Notes: generated by a model not told the origin, from the sequence alone. Shown: positions 1-12,040, counted from the first letter of the stretch. The stretch is DNA of 64,000 nt from Hymenopellis radicata (GCA_015501595.1 JADNRX010000011.1:124001-188000); one strand, 5' to 3'. Numbers and translations: made by a program.

Positions 1-322
1 CCTTCTTCGCCTCAGCCCGCTTCAATGCAATAGCCTCTTTAATGCTAAGAGGCGGTAGTGGGGGTGGCAAGTCTTCGACCTTGGCCTTTGGGACCGGCTT
101 GGTCGTCGACTTTGTTCGTAACCTCGGCGTCGACGTTGGTGTAGGACTCAATGTGGACGTTGTGCGAGTTCTCAGCGGCGTCGGCGTTGGTGTCGGACTC
201 AATGAGGACGTTGTACGAGTCCTTGCTGGTGGCGCCACCGGTGTCCGCGCTCTCAGCGGCGTCGACGGAGATTTCGCAGGCTTTGTCTGCGTACGCGACG
301 AAGGCACTGGCACGCGAGACAT
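1..322 (-). CDS. N-terminal part of an unrecognised basic Ser/Thr/Pro-rich protein, cut by the left edge
   Basis: A minus-strand frame opens at an ATG at 322 (Met-Ser-Arg-Val-Pro) and stays open to the edge, giving 107 codons. The protein is rich in Arg, Thr, Ser and Pro. It contains two near-repeats of the form LSPTPT followed by TPLRTRTTS or TPRLRTKST. It then turns into a charged stretch ending in EAIALKRAEAKK that looks like the start of a helix. The repetitive, codon-periodic composition and the clean ATG support coding. The function lies in the part outside the window. The basic, proline-rich N-terminus would suit a cytoskeleton- or chromatin-associated protein, but that is only a guess. 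Confidence 0.6.
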   Translation of the reverse strand, partial: MSRVPVPSSRTQTKPAKSPSTPLRARTPVAPPARTRTTSSLSPTPTPTPLRTRTTSTLSPTPTSTPRLRTKSTTKPVPKAKVEDLPPPLPPLSIKEAIALKRAEAKK

Positions 323-2074
323 CGTGATCGTTCAGGCGAACGAATCTGACGAAAACTCTGCTGGGCACTGTGGCCCTTCGTCACGCCCTTGACAAACATC
401 GGGATTCGGGCCGGTACCCGTCTTTGCTTCCTGCTCTTCCAACTTCCAAGTGCGACGGATCCCTTCGACTTTACTGGACGCAGCTAAGTAAATCGCGAAC
501 TTTAAAATGCGCTGCATCCGTGATATAGCTCTGTTCTGATACAGTCTTCTTCTTTCTGGTTGTTCTGACGACGCTACTTCAACTGGCTAGATCCTTTTAT
601 CACTTTTAGCAAATGGCGTAGACTATCCTGGACCTGGCAGTTTCTCTGTCTGAGTGGCAACGGCGAGACACGTGGATACGAAACTAAATTGAACCAGGAA
701 GTATCAATTCTAGGCGTCGACGTCCATGAGAAAATCACGAAGACCTCGTGATATCTGGGCGCTCTGGAAAAAGACTGAAGGTAGAGGCGAGGTACCCGCT
801 GTTCCAGACTCCGACTCTTCAGCGGGATATCGATGTTTGGACGTCGCCTCATCAACTTGCTGCTCCTACAAACAATCCCCGGTTCTGGCAGTCATCCCGG
901 CCTTGATTCTACTGCTGACGACGTGAAAGTGGACATTATACTAGCGTCGTACCGCGCGCTTTCTTCGTACCGAAGAGTTTGAGCCACTCCACTGTACATA
1001 TCTCCGGCCGCCCGCATTCTGAATTGCTATTTCGGAGAAGGGCTGTTGCTTAAATGTGGCTTACACGGGCTTACATTTCCTTGATGACCACACCTGCGAA
1101 CGCGCGGGGCCAGCACAGTCCTTTACCCGAGACGCCCATGGCGCTGAAGAGCCCTCGTTGGTCAGTTGACTCAAGGATGATTTCGCTCCAAGTCCTCTTT
1201 CCTAGACTACGAGGAGCATTCGTTTCTAGTCCCGAGCAATCTGCGTACATCTATGCGCTCGTGTCATTCCTGGTGTCAAGGGGATGGTTTGCGGGCACCC
1301 TTTTAGGTTCCACCGCGCTCCGCGCAGCAAGAGTTCGCGTTACAAAGAGCTCGATGGTTTCTGCGTTCGGTGGCCGACGCCTTTGTGTCGCGCGATACAT
1401 TAAAAAACGGATGTTTTATGCGGAACTCTGATTCGACGCTTGATCAATCGAGCTGCCAAGTCCCCTTTACTTACCCTTGAAGACAATTGTTCCTATGAGC
1501 CATACTTTTAGGGACAAGAGGCTTGCAGTCGGCTAGATCGTCAGATTCGCGTTATACACGGATAGAAATATAGGCCAGGATGTTTGGTAACTTCATATAT
1601 TTCGTTTCCCGAGAACATCCGAAGTCAAGCCAGATGACAAGAGAATTGAAGAGTAGAAGGATAGGCTTTCACGTCGTTGACGAGTTCACGGACGTGTTGT
1701 CACAGGGTCGGATGATGGTCGTGAAGACGACGATATCTTGTTCTTATGCAGATTGCGATGAAGATCTAGAACTTCAACTTTCCGTAACGAAAATCAAAAT
1801 TCGAAGTGCGCAGGCTGACTCCGCAAATATCGTCAAATACAAGTCCATAGTGCCGCGATCAAGCACCGGCTTTGTTCCTCTTTCGTTCTCCTCTTCATCC
1901 ACTTTCTTTGTTTCTTTTCTTTTTCTTCGGTGGTTCATCTCCCGTATTCTCGAGCAGAATACTTTGACGTGACGAGGCGCAGGACGACCGCTCCCGTCGT
2001 ATTGGAATATTTACCTGCGCGCTCAACGTCTGGTACTTTGCGCGCTAGATTGCCCCCCTTTGTTCATCTACGAA
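323..2074. other. Intergenic stretch with no supported gene
   Basis: Several frames of 60-130 codons exist here, but none shows a recognisable motif or a chain of splice-compatible exons. The last 150 bases (about 1870-1930) are pyrimidine-rich on the plus strand, which fits a fungal core promoter for the receptor gene that follows. Confidence 0.5.
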
Positions 2075-4247
2075 ATGGCCTTCTTTCCTATCACAAAGGA
2101 TACATTCGCTGGCCTAGTTGTAAGCTCATCATCTATCATTGCTGGCTTCACATTTGACTTCCTTCAGGTTGTCAATGTTGTCGCCATACTCGCCACACTA
2201 GCCTTGTTCTCGATTACCGTGCGCGTAATCTGGCTGGCAATACTCCGTCTGTACAAGCGCAATATAACACAAACACGAGAATATGTCTTCTTCCATACGC
2301 AGCTCGGATACTACGCTGCATGCCTACTTATCGCCAACATGTTCAGCAGTGCAGCAGGGCTCATGGGGCTACCGTACTTGTTCAAGAGAGGCATAACCGA
2401 AGGTGCGTGTCCGACATGCGGCTCCATCACTTCCCCACTCAAACCCTCTTCTAGATGCTCTGTGCACGGCCCAGGCCATGTTCATGCAATTTGGAAACAT
2501 TGCGACTGCTTACTTCACTGTTAGCATCGCAGTACATACCTTCACTTCCCTCGTACTGCGCAGACGGCAATCCGTAGTCATTTATTCCACCACCATCTCG
2601 CTTGGATGGATATCCGCCGCATTCATCTGTCAGTCATATCCACTCAGGGCGCGCGCCCAATCTCACCCTATTTCCAGCGTCTCTACCCTTGATCATGCCC
2701 AAGCCCAGAGGCCCCATTTATGGAGAGTACAATCTGACATGTGGTGTACGGCCACCGTACCCAGCACATCAATTTCTGTTACATCTCCTACCGGTGCGCG
2801 GATCTCCTTGTGGCGCGCTCTCGTAATGCTCACTAGCTCGATAGATTTTCATTGCTGCATTTGTATCGGCTGTATTGTACTCACTCATCTTCCTGGTCCT
2901 CCGGGGCACTCTTGTCATCAAAGGTGGTGTTAAATTAACTCTCAATCCAAATGAACGATGGACTGGTGAAGGCGGAGAAAACTACCATCGTTTCATTCAG
3001 GGGATCGCCCGTAGTATGCTTTGGTGCGTGATTTTCCCGCTTGAAACGAACATGGCGCTTAACTCCTGTACAGGTATCCTGTCGGTAAGATGCCTATCAG
3101 TTCCACCCTCCATTCATCTGACCGTTTAAGCCTATATCGTCTTCCTGATCCCGTACTCTATCACCAAACTGCTCATCCTTTCGGGCTTTAAGGTTCAGTT
3201 TGGAGCGCTCATATTCGCATACGTATGTTGGTTCTTATTGGGTTAGTTTCTCATGGCTTTCATTCGATTTTCCGCTGAGTATTGCCAGGTGTCGCCAATG
3301 TGCTCCTCCTGTACAACACATTCAGGATGTTATATCCGGCCTTTGACACGAAGTTTACCACACGACAAGACGTGGAAAGCTTTGGCACTGCTGAGAAATT
3401 CAGACGGGCGACATACGGCGTCGGGCAAAGCATGGACAATCATGATCTTCCGCATAGGATCCCCGAATATAGTTTTTCACCGACCCCGGACTCCGAACGT
3501 AGCGACACCCCAAGCTATCCCGAAAAAACTGCAACTGTACCGAGCTTCTACAACTATCCTATTTCTCCGCCGGTGGTACTGTCATCTCCATCCACCTACA
3601 ATGGGCCGCCGTCCTCCTTCAACAAACCCATCGTCACGGATCATTTCCGCTCGGAATCCATCAACTCCACCCACACCTACATCACCCACTCCCGCCAAGC
3701 CTCTTCTGATTCGTTAGTCAGTCTACCTGTTCCGCCTCGCAGAACTCGTTCTCCACCCACAGCGCGCGGTCCTGCTCTGCAAGTCCGGAACACTCCTTCG
3801 CCAACAGGATCGTTCCAGGCACCTGAACCTTCACCTCCATCGACACGGCGTCTGCTCACCCCACCCAGTGGTTCTCATCGACAATCAAGTTCGGTCTCCT
3901 CTACAGATCTACTGAATGATATCAGTGATTGGGTGGCGAAGCAGCGTCCTGATGGTTCAATGCCTCGGGGAATCAAGAACCGTCCGATGTTGAGCGCCGT
4001 GAAGCCCGCATTCCCAAGTACTGCTGCGCTGAACCCGCGACCGCGCGTTGGTACACCGAATGCCAGTCCATTGTCTTACCGGAACCAGAGCCCTCCAGCG
4101 AGCGCAAGCAGTTACACCAGCAGCCGTACGGGAACTGCGGTAGACTATGTACCAACGAATCCATCAGCGGTGCCCTTGATGGGACCTCCACCTATTGGTC
4201 GCTATCATCACAAAACACCCCAGGCAGGTCGGAGTGGGTCCTTCTGA
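2075..4247 (+). CDS. Seven-transmembrane G-protein-coupled receptor (Git3/cAMP-receptor-like)
   Basis: Seven exons give 616 codons: about 2075-2402, 2455-2632, 2709-2793, 2845-3023, 3074-3084, 3131-3241 and 3289-4247. All junctions are in frame. The second intron uses a weak donor (GTCATA at 2633), so that boundary is the least certain. Residues 1-320 hold about seven hydrophobic segments, with short loops rich in Arg and Lys on one side. Cysteines in the extracellular loops (TEDALC, NLTC) could form the usual receptor disulfide. Motifs such as YSLIFLVLRGTL and LLLYNTFRMLYPAFD are familiar from basidiomycete receptors of this class. The last 300 residues form a Ser/Pro-rich cytoplasmic tail. 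The expected role is plasma-membrane sensing coupled to a G-alpha protein; the ligand is unknown. Exon 5 is only 11 nt. The ATG at 2075 is the first in-frame Met. Confidence 0.85.
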
Positions 4248-4407
4248 GGGTAGATCCCTCATTTCGAAGCGCAGGGCGCCGTAAACAAATATTGTACGCT
4301 ACTTACCTGCCTAGTGCAACGACTTAGTATAATTACTTACATGTCGACTTACATTCACTCCGTACATATGTATTAGTAGGATTCCTTGAACTCGAGACTG
4401 CGCGCTA

Positions 4408-4598
4408 GGACGCAGTCGCAGAATTATTCGGTGTTCGTCGCCGATCTCATCGTGGGTCCCTTCAGTGTGCAAGTGTTGGTTATAAACGACCATGCAATCT
4501 CACTGGGCTACTACTAAGTACTGGAATCAGAGTGGCGGTATTATATAATGCGGCAGGGCATAGACGATGGTGAGTAACCAGTCGTGCTGGAGACTGAA
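4408..4598 (+). repeat. Copy A of a ~180-bp duplicated promoter segment
   Basis: This segment is clearly similar to 18386-18556, in the same orientation. Shared blocks include GTGCAAGTGTTGGTTAT, CGACCATGCAATCTCACTGG and GATGGTGAGTAACCA. The 18.4-kb copy is the intergenic promoter between the helicase and CIA30 genes, so copy A is probably a displaced duplicate. The CACTA transposon begins exactly at its right end. Confidence 0.85.
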
Positions 4599-5206
4599 CA
4601 CTGTGAGCGGCAAACCAGATGAAAGTCATCCAGCGTGAATCAACCACGGCTTGGATCGAGTTTAGCCACACCGTGGTTGATTTCGGGTTACGAATCATCC
4701 TCGGTCAATGGGTTGAATAGCACCCCGAATGGGCCGTTTTCAACCAGTACATCTGCTGGCCCATTCCACCCGCTTTATAGATGACTGTTAGCAAGAATCC
4801 GGATGATTATCTATCCAGATTTGGCATAGTTTACATTCATACAACGGCTAGTTACTATCCTTTTTGTGACTGCATTTCAAGCATTTTTGATATACGGTTG
4901 AATCCCGGCTCGGTGCGGGTGCTCAAATCCGGCTCAAATGCGACGCCACATACACCTCACGGTCGCGCCAACACGAAGAATGCAAAAGCACAATAGATTA
5001 GGTATAAGTATGTATCGTGAATTGTAAGTAGGTAAGGTATACACGTATACTCCAGAAGTTGACCAACGCGACGCGACTCGAAATGAATATCCTATTCACA
5101 CGAAAACGTTCCATCCGTTGGCAGATCAGAACCCCGGAAGACACGATGACAAGCGAACTAGAACATGGGGTTAGTAGTTGATGAAAGGAGGAATCAAGTA
5201 CGTACG
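4599..5206. repeat. Left subterminal region of the CACTA element
   Basis: No gene is seen here. It contains inverted copies of AATCAACCACGG (about 4635 and 4669, able to form a 12-bp stem), TTTCAACCAG near 4740, and several TCATCC-like motifs. Such clusters are the binding sites of the element-encoded accessory protein in plant CACTA elements; the same role is inferred here. Confidence 0.6.
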
Positions 5207-6559
5207 TTAACCGGATCCTTCCATCCCGCCGTCACCATCGTTCTCACGGCGTGGCAGCTCATCATTCCCACCACCACCACCACCGTTGGTCCCATTTGCC
5301 ATGTGAACATCACCTCCTCCGTTGTTATGCTCGCCATTGTCGTGTCCGCCATCGCTGTGTCCGTCATCGCCTTGTCCGCCGGTGTCCTGGCCAGATCCTG
5401 AAGCAGCTTGCTGAGCTTCGCGTTCGGCTTGAGCTGCCGTGCGTTGGCGTCTTGCCTCGCGCTTGTCGGCTGCCTTTCTCGCGAGCGCGATCTTAGCCTT
5501 ACTCTTTCGATTCCCGGATCCACGTTTGGCTGCGTTCTCGGACATCTTCTCGTATCCTGTGGGCACCTGCGCCTCGCCTCTTCGATATGCTGCACAGCGT
5601 TGATTCTTAACGTATTGCTGAGCCAGAAGCTCGGTCGGCCAGTCGTTGAGGAATTCTGTGAGGATAGGATGTTCTTGACGACACTGTTCGAAGGTAAGGC
5701 GAGTTTATATATAACGGCGAGCATCGTACTGACCATGGCATACAGTTCGACCTTCTGAACTGGCGAGATGTCCTTCCACTGAGCTGTGACATCAATCCCG
5801 GCTCGGATGATATTGCGGCGGACAGAGCGCTACGACGGAGACAGTGAGTATCTGAACTGCACTGGATATTGCAGCTTACTGAGATTGAGTTATAGCTGCT
5901 GGTATCCTCGGCACTCTCTGACAAGCCCATGGCTATCTGAATGTTGACGGGGCCATGCGGCCGTGGAATCTTCTGCTCGCCTGCTTGGGCCTGTCCCTCG
6001 AGCTGCTGCTCAAGCTCCTCAATGCGAGCATTTTGCTCTGCTATCTGGTCTGTAGGTGAATTAATTACAGCTAGCTTAGACACATTGAAGCTAATACTCA
6101 CTTTCAAGCTCTTGTACACCCTCGTCGTTCTGGGGCTCCGGTATTGCTGCAATTTGACGCTGAAGGGCTTGAGCTCTTTCCTGCTCTTTCCGAAGGCTTT
6201 CTTGATCTTTGCGTCGGTCTTCCCTCTCGCGCTCCAGCTCGGCTAGGTTTGGGACCTGTAAGTTGTATTTATCTGTTGATTTACTAAGACTTACCTTCTT
6301 TTTCCTTTAGCTTGGCCTCCCAGTCAGTGTTGGTTGCGTTTCCAAGTGCGCTGACTCCACCCCTACCACCACGACGAACTGTAGTGCCTCCGCGAGGCGT
6401 AGCGCCGCCACGAGACAAGGCTGCACCTCCACGAGCCGTAACGCTACCGCGAGATCCTCCACGAGCCGTAGTGCCTCCACGTCCGGTACCACGAGAAGCA
6501 GGCGTAGGGGCACCTGCCTGAGGTGCGGTGCCGCCGCTGCGAGTACTACGGGTCGCCAT
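5207..6559 (-). CDS. Transposon-encoded coiled-coil/glycine-rich protein (putative CACTA accessory protein)
   Basis: The frame starts at ATG 6559 with an Arg/Gly/Thr-rich head (repeats of the type TARGG, TPRGG) and continues into a long charged helix (ELEREREDRRKDQ, then QIEELEQQ). It ends in a basic segment (NRKSKAKIALARKA) and a Gly/Asn/Asp-rich tail, with stop codon at 5207. At least four short introns interrupt it. The first junction near 6297 does not close cleanly in frame, so either the boundary differs or a 1-nt lesion is present. It sits head to head with the Tnp2 gene inside the element, the place where CACTA elements keep their second gene. I do not recognise a catalytic domain; DNA binding is an inference from its charge. 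Confidence 0.5.
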
Positions 6560-6655
6560 TTGTTAGGTCGATGTGGTAGACAGACTTGAAATTCTTTTTT
6601 CAGCAGAGGGTTTATTTGGTCAGGTTTACCACCGGCCCTTCTTCCGAACTACTAC
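6560..6655. promoter_or_regulatory. Bidirectional promoter of the CACTA element
   Basis: Only 96 bases separate the start codons of the two divergent transposon genes. No clear TATA box is visible. Confidence 0.5.
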
Positions 6656-8570
6656 ATGGCTCGCGACGACGTATTCTGTGCTGCATGCCAGAAACTCCAT
6701 GGCCGAAAACTTGCCCAAAAGCACGAACGACTTTTAAATGCTCAACCATATCCGCCGCAACCTATTCTTCGTCGTGTTGGTGTCACCTCTCGACACGGAC
6801 CAGCCCCCGATTCTGATCCCATACCTGAGCCTGTCGAACAAAGAGGACATGACGACGAAGTCCCGAACAATTTCATGGACAACGACATGGGTGCGGGAAC
6901 TCCGCCGTCCTCTCCCCAACATAGTCAACGACTTCCACATGGTTGTTTCATGGTTGAGGAAGTTGACGAGGATGATGAAGAGGAACCAGACTTGGAGGAT
7001 GTTGGGATGGATGATAATGACGAGGATGAATTCCACTTCGTCAATTTTGATTGGGATGGTTTAGAGCGCGATGCTGACGGGCTCACGGCAATGGACCGTT
7101 CAAGTGCTGCGTATCATCAACGCGTGAGCGAGATTAGTACGTCTTTGTTTTTCAAACAGCGTACAATTCCTAATGCCTCGTATAGCTGATAAATTGAATA
7201 ATTTGGATCGGCTTATCTGCAGGGCCTTCGCGTACAAGTTACGCCATCACCTCACTGATGAAGGATTCGTCGACCTTCCCCATGTCTTCGAACCGGATGC
7301 CGACCATTCCCAACTATCCCTGGCTGCCGTGCGCACACGCGTTGCATTCCTTTCTGGCTTTAAGCCACAGTTCTACGACTGTTGCCCAAAATCCTGGTTT
7401 GCTATACTGGCCGATACGCAGAGATGGCGACATGTCCATATTGCCAGGAACCCCGTTATCGCGACGATGGAAAGCCACGCCAGAAGTTCACCTATCTTCC
7501 CATCATTCCCCGCTTGCAAGCATTTGCCGCGAACGCATCTGTTGCCTCTGCAATGCAGTATCGTTCGACCCATCGACCTTCCGAGCCGGATCTCACGGAG
7601 GATATCTTCGATGGCGATTTGTATCGTCGCCTCTGCGAGCGCTTTATACACGTTAACGGTTCCATACTGTCATCGAAGTATTTCGCAGATGCCCGTGACG
7701 TCGCGTTAGGATTTTCGACTGATGGATTCTGCCCACACAAGCGTCGTAAAAAGACGGCATGGCCGCTCATCATATTCAATTACAACCTTCCCCCCGATGT
7801 TCGTTTCCATCTCGAGAATGTTCTGGCACTCGGCGTCATTCCCGGTCCCAAGAAACCCCATGACATCGATTCGTTCCTATGGCCGTTTGTCCAGGAGATG
7901 AAGTTGTTGATGGCGGGTGTGGTTTCTTTCGACATTATCAAGAAGGAAATGTTTCTTCTTCGTGCCTTCCTTATTTGCGTGTTCGGCGACATCCCGGCTG
8001 TTTCGCTGCTAATGGACATAAAGGGCCATAATGGTTACTCTCCCTGTCGTATGTGCAAGATTACGGGCGTTCGAATCCCCGGTGCTACTCGCGTCACGAC
8101 ACACATCAGGAAAAAGGTTACGGGCTTTGAGCCTGCTAGGGTCAACTAGAGGTCCTCCAGTTGACTTAAGGATGTAAAGGTAGAAAGTCATTCAAGTGAA
8201 CTTTGGAGAAGGTTCGGCGGGACCGATCCTCCCAAGTTACCTTGAGCCCCACGAAAGTCAACTTATGCTGTCCTCAGGTTTACTTCCAGTCCACCTGAGT
8301 GAACCACAAGACACCTCTTACTTCCTTAATGCAGTGGCAAGCACATATGAATTCAACAACAATATCAGTGGGACCAGAAAGACAGAGCATATCGCTGCAT
8401 TTGCTTAGATATATTGCAGTACAGATACATATAATACTGATATATACACATACATATAGCACCAGGGCAATAAGGCTTCGCAGGTACCATGCTCAAATGT
8501 TAGGGTTGAGGTATACGATCCGGGTCATCATAGCTGGCATCCTGCGCGTCTGTCGTGGTCATCGTGCTCA

Positions 8571-9240
8571 TCAGGGGTAGTCGTTGTCCTCGACCTCGTC
8601 CATCTTGTCCGTTGGTTGTGATCGTGGTTGCCGTGGTCGTAGTCGTCGTCCGTGTGCGTAGTCCTTGTCCGCATGCTCGTAGTCGTCGTCCGCGTGCGGG
8701 TTCATCGTCCTCGTCCGCGTGCTGTAGCATTGTAGCATTGCCCGGGCCTCGTCTTCAATAGTGACGTCCCCTCTGGTGATACGAGTCGCTGTCGCGCTTG
8801 AACCGTCGAAAGAGATTGTGATGATGAGTTCAAAGTTTCTCTGTCGTGTGTCCCCGTCGCCTTCTCCGTCGTCTGGAAAATAAGAGTCAGTTACAGTTCT
8901 GTGTAGTATCAGAACGGGACGCATACCGCTAGAAGACGTATCGCTGCTACGACGCATCACAGCCTTAGTCGGACGCTCCTTCTCGTCGTCGGGCGCGCGC
9001 TTCCTGCCAGAGTTTGACTCTATAAGGACCAAGTCGGCATTAATGTGAGTTGGAGGGAAAATCTTGAGACTAACCATTGTTACTCTCCTCTTCGTCGTCC
9101 TCAGGCTCAGCCCGTCCTTTGCCTTTTGCAGCGGACCAGCCGCTGCGCTTGTTGCTTCCCATGCGGGCAACGTGTCTCCTCGAAGATTCGTCCTTGTTCA
9201 AGAGCCTCTGGTTGGCCGCAGCCTTATTGCCTGGAAGAGC
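8571..9240 (-). CDS. Unrecognised acidic/Lys-rich protein within the nested element (start not resolved)
   Basis: Three minus-strand exons join in frame across two canonical introns (donor GTTAGT near 9074, donor GTATGC near 8928). The reading includes PDSDDALPGNKAAANQRLL, GSNKRSGWSAAKGKGRAEPE, GRKRAPDDEKERPTKAV and RQRNFELIITISFDGSSA, and it stops at 8571. The upstream side runs into a (GAC)n microsatellite at 9256-9330, where the frame slips and no clean ATG is found. The two proper introns argue that this was a real gene. I do not recognise the family. It may be the element's own protein or another captured fragment. Confidence 0.45.
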
Positions 9241-9369
9241 GTCGTCGGAGTCAGGCAGGTCGTCGTCGTCGTCGTAGTCGAGGCAGGTCGTGGGTCTGGT
9301 CGTCGTCGTCGTCGAGGGGGGTCGTCATCGAGTGTCGAGGAAGCATTCGTCCTTGGAGGTAAGTAGTGG

Positions 9370-10980
9370 GACGGTGGTAGAAGGACAACGTAAAATATCA
9401 CGCACCCTCGAACAAAACCCACCGAACACATGACAGCTACGTGGCAGTTACGTGCCCCGTGGACTTGAATGGATTTTCTGGGGGAAAGGGAATGAAGCTG
9501 TAAATGAATATTAGCTGCACAGAATCATGTCGCATTTGAGGACGGCGGTCGAGAGCTTCAGTGTAAGAGATCGCGGCCTCCCAACCATGGGCCCACAAAG
9601 CCCTACTCAAGGTCAGCTTGGCTTTCCATGGGCCCATGCCTGGGTGTCGTGAAGCACCGAATCTCATGGGACTGACGTCGTTCAGCACCAAGACAACGAG
9701 CAAAAAAAGAGCACGCACCGTGCAATGCTGCTCGTCTGCAAACGGGACAGAATTCACTCTTCTAGCCCTCGCTCTCGTGGAGCCAAACCATATTGCAGCG
9801 GGCTATAGCGTTGCGTGATACCAACTGCCCAAGCCGACGACGGTAAAGGTTGTGCTGCCTGTCTTGACAGGGCTTACGCGGCTGACTGACGAGCCAGCAG
9901 ACAAGAGACGGAGATATGAGGGAGGATAGCGGCGATGAGACAACGGATGGTGGTGGTAAGAGAGTAAAAGGAACGACGACTGAACAGTTCTGATCACTGT
10001 TCGGATCACCGGACCCGGGATCCGGACAATGTCTAGCGCGTCGTAGACGACGAACAAGTTCATATATTAACGACAAAAATGGGGCGAGTAGTGCTTCATG
10101 ATGAAAATACAATCCTCATAGAAAATACGAGCCAACAACTTACCGTGCAATATACTACACTCAGTGTCAGTCTTGAGAACACAAGTATTATCTTCATCAT
10201 AGGGCAAAAAAGTGGTCAAAAAATTAAATACTCTAAACTATCGTAACAATCAATTCCACCATTTCGAAATGTCTAAAACGCCCTCGTTGGTGCGCTGGAG
10301 CCTGCACAAGTCGTCAAAAAGCACCCGGTCCGATCGTCCGAGTGGTGATCGAGGTGGTTTTTGGTGGTTGATCATTACATTCAACCACCACCACCTCACA
10401 ACGTCTGGCTCCCGACGATCCGACTTTGGGACGTGGGTCTTGTAGGCATCCTTCTCCCTTAATCTCTGTCTTTTTTCTGCTTTTTTCGTTGACATGCGGG
10501 CTTGAAGAGCCCCGGCGGCCCCGCAGGACGCGTAAGCCCTCCAACGAGGCTGCAGATCAACGACTCAGTGGCGACAAGCAGGATGGCGCCTAAGACGAGC
10601 TGCACAGAATGTAGGAAGCTTTGTGCAGAATGAGTAGCAGCTCGTTCTGCGCGCATAGGTGCGTTTCTATCATGTTTCTCATTCTACTTGCTGACCACAC
10701 TATAGCGAGAAATCGTCGACAATTTGCATGGACTATGACTACGATTCCAACGACGATGCCTTAATGAGAATGACGCACGCCGCGTAAGCTCTCCCCCGAG
10801 GCCGTTCTCTCTGGCTTGAGGTTGCAATCATGACAAAGTCCCTGCCGCTCGGGCAATGACCTGCAATCGTGTAATCCTCTAGCTGCAGACCGCATGTTAT
10901 TTCATCCTCCGCGAGACGACGATGAGGCTGCATGTCTTGTGAGCCGTCTCCGTCTGCGGTTGCCCTTATTAGCTGAAATA
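9370..10980. other. Nested-element interior without a supported gene
   Basis: A minus-strand frame at 9437-9757 (containing MGPWKAKLTLSRALWAHGWE) is isolated and has no recognised family. Near 10350-10395 a GGTGGTTG...CAACCACC inverted repeat could form a short hairpin. Nothing else is supportable. Confidence 0.4.
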
Positions 10981-10984
10981 TCGT

Positions 10985-12040
10985 CCTAGTCGAGATAGCC
11001 GCCATTCTCCTCGAGCCCGTAGGTTGGGTCTCTATGTGAGTAATTCAATGTTACTTGTCATCCCGACTTGATTAGGATATTTCTTCCAGCGGCTTTGGGC
11101 ACAAGATGACTGGCCGCCATATGATCATTCTATGGAAGAACGACGACGGCACGGTGACATCGCGGCCACAGAGCCATTCATCGACAACTCTCCTCCCCAA
11201 CTCGTACGGCCACGCGTACCCAGCGCCCTGGTACATCCCCTCTCTATTCACCTACGCGCCACGTCCTGACCCCAAACCCCCAGATGCAGTCCAAAGCCAG
11301 CAGCAAGGCCGTACTCGCCTTCGAACTCGTCCCAAACCAGAACCTTGGCAACTCATACAACACCTCGCGTCTGCTGTGGGCGTACTCCAAGACGCGGCCG
11401 GACTCTGACGATCCCGAGGCGACGATCCTGGGGCACTACGTTGCGGGATTTAACCTCAACTTTTTGGATACGACAGCAGAGCCGATGTACATGCCCACGA
11501 CGAGCAAAGCGGCGGCGTCGCACAAGCGCATTGTCATCGCGCATGGAGTGTTGCTGACTATTGGATTATTGGTTATCCTACCCGCTGGCGCTCTCATAGC
11601 ACGATTCGCGAGGTCGTTTACGACGCGGTGGTTTATGGTGCACTAGTACTTGAACTACATTATCGCTCTCCCGATAATCGTCATGGGATGCATGCTCGGT
11701 CCCGTGGCAGTCATCGACGCTCAAGCATCCCATTTTATGGATGCTCATCAGGTAATCAGCAACAAACGCCTTGGATGCTCAGATGGCTAACGTTCTTTGA
11801 CAGATATGTGGCGGCATCATGCTCCTTCTGTATATACTCCGGATACTCCTGGGCAAGTACATATGCGCCCGGAAAGTTGGCGAGGCACCGCAAAAAGCGC
11901 ATCATCTTCGAATATCTTGCACGCCTCTTTTGGAATCGTGCTCCTGTTACTAGTGTACCTCCAGGTTCGTTTCTATCTCATTGTAACTTTAAGCTATCTC
12001 GTAATGCTCGTTGTCCAAATCCGAAAAAACACTTAAACTT
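10985..12040 (+). pseudogene. Decayed DOMON/cytochrome b561 (ferric-reductase-like) gene inside the nested transposon
   Basis: A DOMON domain is recognisable: EPVGWVS, a canonical intron at 11036-11089, then GFGHKMTGRHMIILWKNDDG with TVT. After a frame change near 11270 come FELVPNQNLGNSYNTSRLL with WAYS, and LGHYVAGFNLNFLD. The b561 part follows: HKRIVIAHGVLLTIG, LPAGALIARFAR, a stop codon TAG at 11644-11646 where a Trp is usual, then YIIALPIIVMG, DAHQ, and an intron at 11752-11803. After another frame change near 11855 comes NILHASFGIVLLLLVYLQVRF. The four haem-ligand histidines (AHG, MVH, DAH, ILH) are all still visible. Intact homologues are secreted or membrane haem proteins. Two frameshifts plus one nonsense codon mark it as dead. 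The retained introns mean it was not captured through mRNA. Confidence 0.7.

Noticed and set aside
42..392. Plus-strand frame rich in Val/Gly opposite the edge gene
   Set aside because: It is the antisense of a repetitive coding stretch; its Val/Gly pattern follows from the Thr/Ser/Pro codons on the minus strand.
1054..1972. Frames of 125-130 codons upstream of the GPCR
   Set aside because: No motif, no splice partners and no composition bias; they end in the receptor's pyrimidine-rich promoter.
9045..9366. Arg- or Val-rich plus-strand frames in the nested element
   Set aside because: They are translations of a (GTC)n/(GAC)n microsatellite and the antisense of the minus-strand gene with two proper introns.
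10350..10395. GGTGGTTG...CAACCACC inverted repeat as a possible transposon end
   Set aside because: No flanking duplication and no matching second end; probably a local hairpin.
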